This document shows positions 1 through 4,390 of a DNA stretch of 6,419 nucleotides, piece by piece. The stretch is taken from contig JAQBPI010000048.1 of NCBI GenBank assembly GCA_028287605.1, forward strand, positions 1 to 6,419, read 5' to 3'. The notes under the pieces were generated by a model. The model had not been told where the DNA came from. It was given only the letters and a program-made list of their open reading frames with translations, and made no database searches. Every line of letters begins with the position of its first letter. Within the stretch, counting starts at the first letter, position 1. This DNA comes from Chloroflexota bacterium (GTDB lineage Bacteria; Chloroflexota; Dormibacteria; Aeolococcales; Aeolococcaceae). A program made the translations under genes and the position numbers.

Positions 1-213
1 CAGTACGTGTACACCTTCAAGGATCCATCGGGGCAGATCGGCGTGCATATTCACGTGTTCCTCTTCCAGGCCAACCGGCTCATCACCCTGGTCTTCCAAG
101 CGCTGCCGGAGTCGCAGCTGAAGGCGCTGGCGAAGACCTACGACGCCGTGCTGGCCAGCTTCACGGTGCTTCCCGTGGCCACGGCCAGCCCGACTGCGAC
201 TCCGACGCGATGA
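1..213 (+). CDS. C-terminal part of a probably exported protein of unknown function (5' end outside window)
   Basis: The frame is open from the first base and ends at TGA 211-213, giving 70 visible residues without a start codon. The visible part alternates beta-strand-like segments (IHVFLFQANRLITLVFQA) with an amphipathic helix (PESQLKALAKTYDAVLASF), then a Ser/Thr/Pro/Ala tail. A strand followed by a helix closing on 'aSF.vlp' is how many PsbP/DcrB-like secreted or lipoprotein domains end. That resemblance is from memory and is weak support. The signal peptide, if any, lies outside the window, so export is inferred only from the low-complexity tail and the fold guess. The stop overlaps the next start by ATGA, so the two genes are probably cotranscribed and translationally coupled. 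I am confident that it is coding and not of its function. Confidence 0.72.
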   Translation, partial: QYVYTFKDPSGQIGVHIHVFLFQANRLITLVFQALPESQLKALAKTYDAVLASFTVLPVATASPTATPTR

Positions 214-512
214 CCGTGCCGCCGAACGGCGGCCGCCTGCCATCGCAGCGGACCGCGATCGAGAGCATCGAGGAGGCGACCGTCGAGGCGCGCACCGGGG
301 GTCACACCCTCGGTGGCTTCGTCCGCCGCTGCAACTCGGCGGGGTACGGGTTCTTCGCTCGCTGCCGGGTCTGCCGCATCGAGGTGGCGGTGCACCGCAC
401 CGCCGCCGGTTGGAACCACAGCCTCGAGGCGCCCGCCTGCCAGGCCGACCCCGGGGGCACACGGACGCCCTCGCGCAACGGGCACAACGGCCACAACGGG
501 CATGGGGGGTAG
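210..512 (+). CDS. small Cys/His-rich protein, possible zinc ribbon, with N-G-H repeat tail
   Basis: A 100-residue protein starting at ATG 210, which overlaps the upstream TGA as ATGA. No Shine-Dalgarno sequence is visible, so the start relies on coupling to the upstream gene. Residues 12-40 are polar and probably helical. The core has C41, a C52-x2-C55 knuckle (RCRVC) and C77, with H61, H70 and strand-like flanks (GYGFFARC, RIEVAVHR), which suits a small metal-binding ribbon. Short proteins of the pattern 'G-H-x-L-G-x-F ... C-x-x-C ... C' are common as hypotheticals in high-GC soil bacteria, but I cannot name a family. The tail from residue 90 is three N-G-H triplets encoded by three near-identical 9-bp units. 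Metal binding is inferred. The gene could be regulatory or purely structural. Confidence 0.7.
   Translation: MTVPPNGGRLPSQRTAIESIEEATVEARTGGHTLGGFVRRCNSAGYGFFARCRVCRIEVAVHRTAAGWNHSLEAPACQADPGGTRTPSRNGHNGHNGHGG
477..503 (+). repeat. three tandem 9-bp units encoding Asn-Gly-His
   Basis: AACGGGCAC, AACGGCCAC and AACGGGCAT stand head to tail (477-485, 486-494, 495-503). They are in frame with the 210-512 gene and give N90-H98. The units differ by only one or two bases, which indicates recent slippage expansion. The last unit touches the left foot of the palindrome at 503-538. Confidence 0.85.
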
Positions 513-538
513 GGGGCGCGACGTCCCCTGACCCCTCA
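503..538. terminator. candidate bidirectional terminator hairpin across two convergent stop codons
   Basis: Bases 503-510 (TGGGGGGT) pair with 531-538 (ACCCCTCA). Bases 511-518 (AGGGGGCG) pair with 522-529 (CGTCCCCT). The loop is CGA (519-521), with one bulged G at 530 and two G-T wobbles, giving about 16 stem pairs in total. TAG 510-512 of the plus gene and TGA (538-536) of the minus gene both lie inside the stem. There is no T-tract on either side, so classical intrinsic termination is not certain. Its position between converging genes and the stem strength favour a two-way terminator or mRNA end-protecting structure. Confidence 0.55.
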
Positions 539-823
539 GCCTGCGGGCGGCGCCTCGACGCCGAGCTTGTCGTTCAGCAGGCCGGGGTCGCGAGTTGGCG
601 CGCGGCAGACCCCGTAGGTGAAGGTCCCGGCGCGGCTGTCGACCGCCTCGGCGACCGTCTGGGCGCGCTCGAGCATCCCGAGCGCCTCCTCGAGGCGGTC
701 GAAGGGACCGGCGAGCAGCCCGTGGTCGTCGCCGTCGTTGACGGAGACATAGAAGCCCTGGCCGGGCTCCAGCCGCGCGGCATCGCTGCCGCGGTCAGCC
801 CAGGTCAACACTCTGGCCCTCAT
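536..823 (-). CDS. conserved-looking hypothetical protein, 95 residues
   Basis: The start is ATG 823-821, preceded by AGAGGG (836-831) at 7-nt spacing, and the stop is TGA at 538-536. The frame stays open far upstream, but this is the only start with a good ribosome binding site, and codon choice is typical of the window only from here. The protein is soluble, with no signal peptide or membrane segment. It begins with a strand-rich part (MRARVLTWAD; GQGFYVSVNDGDDHGLLAGPF, about residues 1-41). An acidic helix follows (DRLEEALGMLERAQTVAEAVDS, about 42-63), then a strand (AGTFTYGVCRA). This alternation suggests a small alpha/beta domain. I do not recognise a family. It converges on the 210-512 gene and diverges from the membrane protein at 942. 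Confidence 0.7.
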   Translation of the reverse strand: MRARVLTWADRGSDAARLEPGQGFYVSVNDGDDHGLLAGPFDRLEEALGMLERAQTVAEAVDSRAGTFTYGVCRAPTRDPGLLNDKLGVEAPPAG

Positions 824-941
824 CGCCAGTCCCTCTTCGTCCGCACGTCCTTCCCGTCCCCCGCGTGGTTCACAGACGCGGTCGGGCGTGCCATCATCCT
901 GCACGACCCCACGTCCTCTGTCCACGTTCCAGGGGGTACCG
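824..941. promoter_or_regulatory. divergent intergenic region between two small genes
   Basis: These 118 bases separate the minus-strand gene starting at 823 from the plus-strand gene starting at 942, so promoters for both must lie here unless transcription reads in from elsewhere. I see ribosome binding sites at each end (AGAGGG on the minus strand at 836-831, AGGGGG at 931-936). I could not pick out a convincing -35/-10 pair in either direction. Confidence 0.35.
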
Positions 942-1181
942 ATGTCCGCTGCTGTCGCGCACCCGCTGCTGGCGCTTCTCCCGGCGCTGACCCGGACCTT
1001 CAACTTCAACCTGAACATCGCCGCCATCACCTTCGCCCTCGGTGGCGCGCTCGCCGGCATGCTGCTCACCAAGAAGAACGTGTACCTCGGCCTCGCGGTG
1101 GGCGCAGCGCTGGGGATCTTCCTCTGGATCAGCGCGGGCTGCCGGCCCACCATCCCGTTCGTGGGCGGGCCGGGCGGCTGA
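942..1181 (+). CDS. small two-helix membrane protein of unknown function
   Basis: A 79-residue protein. The frame is open from 888, but ATG 942 is chosen because AGGGGG (931-936) sits 5 nt upstream and the residues before it look untranslated. After a mildly hydrophobic N-terminus (residues 5-16) there are two membrane segments, about 25-42 (IAAITFALGGALAGMLL) and 47-65 (VYLGLAVGAALGIFLWISAG). They are joined by a very short basic turn (TKKN, 43-46), so this is a helical hairpin with the positive turn probably cytoplasmic. The Gly/Ala-rich helices suggest close packing or oligomerisation. The tail is Gly/Pro-rich with one Cys (C67). No family is recognised, and small helical-hairpin proteins of this kind are often accessory subunits or stress proteins. 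The gene ends 13 bases from the stop of the convergent gene. Confidence 0.75.
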   Translation: MSAAVAHPLLALLPALTRTFNFNLNIAAITFALGGALAGMLLTKKNVYLGLAVGAALGIFLWISAGCRPTIPFVGGPGG

Positions 1182-1198
1182 GGGGGACGGCGCCTCAG
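1178..1198. terminator. short perfect palindrome spanning two convergent stop codons
   Basis: CTGAGG (1178-1183) and CCTCAG (1193-1198) are perfect inverted repeats around a 9-base loop. They extend outward by a G-T and a G-C pair to 1176-1200. The left arm holds the TGA of the plus gene (1179-1181) and the right arm holds the TGA of the minus gene (1197-1195). The stem is short and there is no T-tract, so a terminator role is tentative. Confidence 0.35.
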
Positions 1199-1383
1199 TC
1201 GGGGGAGAGGGGCCCCCGCTTCTCGCGCAGCACCGCGTCCCAGAAGAAGCCACCCGCCGCCGGATAGGGCGCGGAGTCGTCGTCGACGGGGATGCGCCCC
1301 TCGACCACCACCCGGCCGCGCAGCGGCACCTGCAGCGCGGTGGCGTCGACGGGGTGCGGCGGTCGGCTCACCTGGATGCTCAC
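1195..1383 (-). CDS. hypothetical protein, 62 residues
   Basis: The frame has an ATG at 1401, but no ribosome binding site precedes it. GTG 1383-1381 has AAGGAG (1394-1389) 5 nt upstream, so I prefer the GTG start (62 residues; 68 if ATG 1401 is used). The product is soluble. It has a strand-rich N-terminal half (VSIQVSR; ALQVPLRGRVVVEGRIPVDD) and then a Pro/Gly/aromatic part (APYPAAGGFFWDAVLREKRG). The R-G-R-V-V-V-E-G-R-I-P-V stretch looks like paired beta strands. I do not recognise a family. Being small and GC-rich it could be a chance frame, but the ribosome binding site, end-to-end fit with the convergent neighbour and sensible composition favour a real gene. Confidence 0.55.
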   Translation of the reverse strand: MSIQVSRPPHPVDATALQVPLRGRVVVEGRIPVDDDSAPYPAAGGFFWDAVLREKRGPLSPD

Positions 1384-1542
1384 GCCTGCTCCTTGGCTCA
1401 TGGCTCAGCGGTCTGGCGATGCTGCGCCCGCATCGTAGCGGCACACCGTCGCGGTCACCATGGGCGGTCCGCACAAGGCCGCGCCGGGGCTCTTCGCGCA
1501 GCCCGTCCACCACGGGTCAGGGCCCGACAGGCACGGCCGGGG
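1384..1542. other. intergenic region downstream of the histidine kinase
   Basis: About 159 bases lie between the kinase stop and the small minus-strand gene. A small perfect hairpin is visible: CCCGT (1502-1506) and ACGGG (1512-1516) around a 5-base loop, 27 bases past the kinase stop, with no T-tract. It may help end the two-component transcript. I see no clear promoter for the small gene and no convincing coding frame of its own. Confidence 0.3.
1389..1394 (-). promoter_or_regulatory. ribosome binding site deciding the GTG start at 1383
   Basis: AAGGAG on the minus strand lies 5 nt before GTG 1383. It falls inside the extra six codons that an ATG 1401 start would translate, which argues that the GTG is the true start. 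Confidence 0.6.
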
Positions 1543-3027
1543 TCATGGGGCGGCTCCGTTGGACTCGCCGGCACCGTCCGAGGCGACCCGGGGCAGCGAC
1601 AGCACCAGCGCGAGCCCGCCGTGGCGGCTGCGGCCGGCGGTGATGTGACCGCCGTGGGCCTCGACCAGGCTGCGAGCGATCGCCAGCCCCAGGCCGGTGC
1701 CCATGCTGTGACGCGACGGGTCGGCCTGGAAGAAGCGGTCGAAGAGGTGGTCCACGTTGTCCCGGCTCACCCCCGGTCCATCGTCCTCCACCCGCACCTC
1801 GATGGGGAGGGGCGCGCCGGCGGCGGCTCCGTCGCGGGCGCTGACCCAGACGTGGGAGTGGATGGGGGTGTGGTGGGCGATGTTCTCGAAGAGGGCGACG
1901 AAGGTGCGCTGGAGCGCGTCCTGATCGGCCACGCCGGACCCCAGCGTTCCCTCGAGCGAGAGCGAGACCGGGCGGGGATCGCAGATCCGGCGGGCCTCGT
2001 CGGCGGCGCTCCGCACCAGCTCGTCCCAGTTCACCGGGGAGGCAACCATCGCGGTGCGGGCGTCGGCGGAGGCGAGGGTCAGCAGGTCGCCGACCAGCTG
2101 GGAGAGCCGGCGCAGCTCGGTGAGGGCGTTGTCCAGGACCCGGTCGCGGTCGGTCGCGGGCAGCCCCGGATGCCGGCGCATCACCTCGATGTCGGTGCGG
2201 ACCGTGGTCAGCGGGGTGCGCAGCTCGTGGGACGCGTCGGCGACGAAGCGCTGCTGCTGCTCGAGCAGCCGTTCCAGCTCGTGGTACGCGGCCTCGACGC
2301 GGTCGAGGGAGTGGTTGAAGGCGGTGGTGAGGTGGGCCACCTCGTCCTGCTCGGCCCGCACCGGGACCCGGCGGCTCAGGTCGCCCCCCCGCCCGACGGT
2401 GTCCATCGCCCGCGAGAGCAGGGTGATGGGGCGCAGCCCGCGGCCGGCCGCGAGCCAGGCGCCGAGGCCGCTGACGAGCAGGCCGGCCAGCCCGGCGAGG
2501 ATCACCACCTGCACCAGCGAGCGCAGGGTGGTGTCCACGTCCTCGAGCGAGGCGCCGACGGCGACGGCGTCGACGGCCACCGGCCGGCCGGCGGGAGCGA
2601 CGGTCACCGGCGCGGGCAGCCGCAGCAGCGCGACGGTGTACCCCACCCCGTCCGCCGACAGGGTCACCACCGCCGGCATCGGCCGGGGGGCGGTCACCCA
2701 GGCGCGGGCGGGCACGTGGAGGCCGGCGGGAGCCTCGTCGGTCAGATCCAGGTCGCCGCCTCCCTGCACCGGGTGGCCGAGGGAGAACATCGTCGCCGAG
2801 TCGGCGCGGCCGCCCACCGTGGCGTTGCGGCGCACCGGCGCCAGCAGCGCCGCGGGCGGCAGGCGGCTGAAGGCGTTGTCGACCATCTCGGCCCGCCGCA
2901 CCACCCGGTTGTCGAGGTCGCTGCGCAGCCGGGAGCCGACGGTGATGAAGAACACCGTGGCGATCACGAGGACCACCAGCGCCACCACCCCGCAGGTGAG
3001 CAGGGTGACGCGCAGTCGCAGCGACAT
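1543..3027 (-). CDS. two-component sensor histidine kinase (HAMP-HisKA-HATPase_c)
   Basis: A 494-residue inner-membrane kinase. ATG 3027-3025 overlaps the regulator stop by one base (TGATG) and follows AGGAGGAGG (3040-3032). Transmembrane segments lie at about 8-31 and 171-193, flanking an extracytoplasmic sensor of about 140 residues without a recognised fold. HAMP covers about 194-248. The HisKA dimerisation domain is about 255-322, with H-box FVADASHELRTP and phosphoacceptor H267. HATPase_c is about 370-480: N-box with N382 (ALFENIAHHTP), G1 D415-DGPG-419, F-box LFDRFF (428-433), and G2 GTGLGL (443-448). The segment G-x-S-L-E-D-V-D just before TM2, and the HAMP start, recall actinobacterial MprB/CutS-like kinases. 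The first N-box Asn is Ala (A378) while the Mg-coordinating Asn remains, so the kinase should be active. The signal sensed cannot be read from the sequence. Confidence 0.96.
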   Translation of the reverse strand: MSLRLRVTLLTCGVVALVVLVIATVFFITVGSRLRSDLDNRVVRRAEMVDNAFSRLPPAALLAPVRRNATVGGRADSATMFSLGHPVQGGGDLDLTDEAPAGLHVPARAWVTAPRPMPAVVTLSADGVGYTVALLRLPAPVTVAPAGRPVAVDAVAVGASLEDVDTTLRSLVQVVILAGLAGLLVSGLGAWLAAGRGLRPITLLSRAMDTVGRGGDLSRRVPVRAEQDEVAHLTTAFNHSLDRVEAAYHELERLLEQQQRFVADASHELRTPLTTVRTDIEVMRRHPGLPATDRDRVLDNALTELRRLSQLVGDLLTLASADARTAMVASPVNWDELVRSAADEARRICDPRPVSLSLEGTLGSGVADQDALQRTFVALFENIAHHTPIHSHVWVSARDGAAAGAPLPIEVRVEDDGPGVSRDNVDHLFDRFFQADPSRHSMGTGLGLAIARSLVEAHGGHITAGRSRHGGLALVLSLPRVASDGAGESNGAAP

Positions 3028-3704
3028 CAGGCCTCCTCCTCGAGCCGGAGCACGTAGCCGACCCCCCGGGCGGTCTGGAGCAGTCGGGGCTCGCCGGCCG
3101 CCTCGAGCTTGGTGCGCAGGTAGCCGATGTAGACGTCGAGCACCCGGCTGCTCTCCGGGTAGCTCCACACGCCGGCGAGCAGGCGGTGCCGCGACATCAC
3201 CGTGCCGGCGTTGGCGAGCAGCAGCTGGAGGAGGTCGAACTCACGCGGCCGCAGCTCGATGCGCCGGTCGCCCCGGCGCACCTCCCGGCTGTTCTCGTCG
3301 AGCACCAGGTCGGCGTAGCGGTGCAGGCGGGGCCGGGCCTCGGGGTCGCGGCGGCGGAGCAGGGCGCGGATCCGCGCCAGCAGCTCCTCGAGGGCGAAGG
3401 GCTTGACCAGGTAGTCGTCGGCACCGCTGTCGAGCCCCTGCACCCGGCTGGCCACGCCCTGCCGGGCGGTGAGCATGATCACCGGCAGGCTGCTGCCCTC
3501 GCGGATCCGCCGGCACACCTCGATGCCATCCATCTCGGGCATCTGCAGGTCGAGCACGATCAGGTCCGGGGGGGTCGCCGCCACCGCCTGGAGGGCGGCG
3601 CGGCCGTCCTCGGCGACGCTCACCGAGTAGCCCTCACAGGCGAGCGCGAAGCGCAGCGACTCCCTCAGGTTGGCGTCGTCGTCCACCACCAGGAGCCTGG
3701 GCAC
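3027..3704 (-). CDS. OmpR/PhoB-family response regulator
   Basis: A 225-residue DNA-binding regulator, of usual length for the family. GTG 3704-3702 puts the first beta strand (PRLLVVDDD) directly after the start, as in the family. The frame is open far upstream, but that part is low-quality shadow sequence. There is only weak Shine-Dalgarno complementarity (GGGG abutting the GTG), so the message could be leaderless. The receiver domain covers residues 1-115: acidic pair D8/D9, phosphoacceptor D52 (LIVLDLQMPEMDG), T79 and K101 (KPF). The winged helix-turn-helix covers about 130-222 (ELRPREFDLLQLLL, SRVLDVYIGYLRTKL, TARGVGYVLR). The C-terminal LEEEA is encoded by the GAGGAGGAGG that serves as the kinase ribosome binding site. 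It is the upstream gene of the operon and the evident phosphate acceptor of the kinase. Target genes are unknown. Confidence 0.96.
   Translation of the reverse strand: MPRLLVVDDDANLRESLRFALACEGYSVSVAEDGRAALQAVAATPPDLIVLDLQMPEMDGIEVCRRIREGSSLPVIMLTARQGVASRVQGLDSGADDYLVKPFALEELLARIRALLRRRDPEARPRLHRYADLVLDENSREVRRGDRRIELRPREFDLLQLLLANAGTVMSRHRLLAGVWSYPESSRVLDVYIGYLRTKLEAAGEPRLLQTARGVGYVLRLEEEA
3032..3040 (-). promoter_or_regulatory. ribosome binding site of the kinase inside the regulator gene
   Basis: AGGAGGAGG on the minus strand lies 4-7 nt before the kinase ATG, within the last codons of the regulator. With the TGATG overlap this indicates translational coupling and a near-fixed regulator:kinase ratio. 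Confidence 0.75.
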
Positions 3705-3974
3705 CCCCAGAGCGTACGAGGTTTCGACCGGGGAGGAGCGAGTCCCTCGGTCGAACCGGCGATCACCGGATAACCGTTCGATGGCCAGCTGTTGCTCCGT
3801 GCACAACGCGCGCGCCGCGCGGCCGGCGTAGCATGGGCCGCGACCGCGGTGGCGACGGGGGCCACGGCCCGCCGGCACGCCGCTGGCGTCACGCCGCGTC
3901 CCGGTGTTCGTACACGCAGCACAAGGCGCCGCGCCACGAGGGCTGCGGCACGGAAGCAACGAGGAACCTGATCC
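3705..3974. promoter_or_regulatory. divergent regulatory region between two-component operon and 88-residue protein gene
   Basis: These 270 bases have no convincing gene and must carry promoters for both directions. They hold the inverted repeat 3723-3755, an alternating GC run (about 3807-3828), and a possible leader hairpin before the plus gene. In that hairpin GCAGC 3916-3920 pairs with GCTGC 3942-3946, and inside it GGCG 3925-3928 pairs with CGCC 3932-3935. I could not identify a confident -35/-10 pair for either strand. Confidence 0.45.
3723..3755. repeat. perfect 8-bp inverted repeat upstream of the response regulator
   Basis: TTCGACCG (3723-3730) and CGGTCGAA (3748-3755) are exact reverse complements, 25 bp centre to centre. 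Each arm lies in a short partial dyad (GGT-N4-ACC at the left, CGGT-N3-ACCG at the right). A related TCGAACGG on the minus strand ends near 3773. It begins 19 bases before the regulator GTG, which fits an operator for autoregulation or a 5' leader hairpin. Confidence 0.5.
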
Positions 3975-4241
3975 ATGAGCCCAGCCGACCTCCTGGACCG
4001 CGCGCCCGCGGGCCCCGACCAGCTCGCCGTCAGGGTGGTCGAGCGTGCCGTCGAGGAGCTGCTCCGCCGCAGGCCGCGCACCGAGGGGGACGAGCTGCTC
4101 GCGCTCGACGCCGTCGCCCGGGCCGCCGCCCGGCTCGCCGCCGAGCGCCGGCCGGAGCGGCGGGTGCCGGAATCCGACGGTCCCGTCCCCATGGCGGGCT
4201 GGTGGTCGTTCGCCGCCCAGTTCCCCGAGGTCGCCCTCTAG
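3975..4241 (+). CDS. hypothetical protein, 88 residues, mostly helical
   Basis: ATG 3975 is preceded by GAGGAA (3961-3966) at 8-nt spacing, and the stop is TAG 4239-4241. Codon third positions are strongly G/C as in the neighbouring real genes. The protein is soluble and charged. Two amphipathic helices are likely, at about residues 14-33 (PDQLAVRVVERAVEELLRRR) and 37-60 (EGDELLALDAVARAAARLAA), with heptad-like Leu/Ala/Val spacing. A Pro-rich link leads to a short aromatic tail (MAGWWSFAAQF, 73-83). The paired helices suit a small dimer or a protein-protein adaptor, and the WW tail could be a docking peptide. No family is recognised. It lies divergent from the two-component operon and 149 bases before the protease, in the same direction. 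Confidence 0.65.
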   Translation: MSPADLLDRAPAGPDQLAVRVVERAVEELLRRRPRTEGDELLALDAVARAAARLAAERRPERRVPESDGPVPMAGWWSFAAQFPEVAL

Positions 4242-4390
4242 CTCCCTTCCCCTCGCACACGGGTCCGTCATCGGTGGGTAGCCAGGGGCCGCGGGCTTGG
4301 ATACCCTGTCGGCCGGGGCGGCACCTCCGGTGCTGCTCGCCGGCCACGGCGCCGCGCGGGGGTGCGGCGGGTCACCAGGGAGGTTGATCG
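4242..4390 (+). promoter_or_regulatory. leader region of the S53 protease with a stable hairpin
   Basis: GGCCGG (4311-4316) pairs with CCGGCC (4340-4345). Within it GCACC (4321-4325) and GGTGC (4329-4333) form an inner stem around TCC. TACCCT (4302-4307) resembles a -10 box just upstream, but I see no matching -35. The region ends with a strong ribosome binding site. Promoter placement is tentative, and I did not match the structure to any riboswitch I know. Confidence 0.35.
4377..4383 (+). promoter_or_regulatory. ribosome binding site of the S53 protease
   Basis: AGGGAGG lies 7 nt before GTG 4391. An in-frame TGA at 4385-4387 rules out any longer protein, so this site and the GTG fix the start. 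Confidence 0.8.

Noticed and set aside
410..1267. 285-codon plus-strand frame
   Set aside because: It crosses the ends of four better-supported genes in other frames and encodes Arg/Pro/Ala-rich sequence without motifs.
824..1513. Upstream extension of the 95-residue minus-strand gene to 325 residues
   Set aside because: It would overlap both the membrane-protein gene and the small gene at 1195-1383 on other frames. ATG 823 has its own ribosome binding site and the added residues are shadow-like.
1042..3057. 671-codon open frame on the plus strand
   Set aside because: It runs antisense through the histidine kinase. Its product is a Gly/Val/His/Arg-rich low-complexity string with no domain, as expected opposite a high-GC gene lacking stops.
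3028..3168. 47-residue N-terminal extension of the histidine kinase
   Set aside because: It lies entirely inside the response-regulator gene in another frame. ATG 3027 has a strong ribosome binding site and the expected first transmembrane helix follows at once.
3806..3834. TAGCAT as a -10 box for the 88-residue gene, after a CGCG-rich run
   Set aside because: No -35-like element lies 16-19 bases upstream. The alternating GC run is unremarkable at this base composition.
4242..4390. c-di-GMP (GEMM) or other riboswitch before the secreted protease
   Set aside because: None of the conserved core strings I know for GEMM (such as the GGACGCAAAGC-like segment) is present. Only a generic hairpin can be supported.
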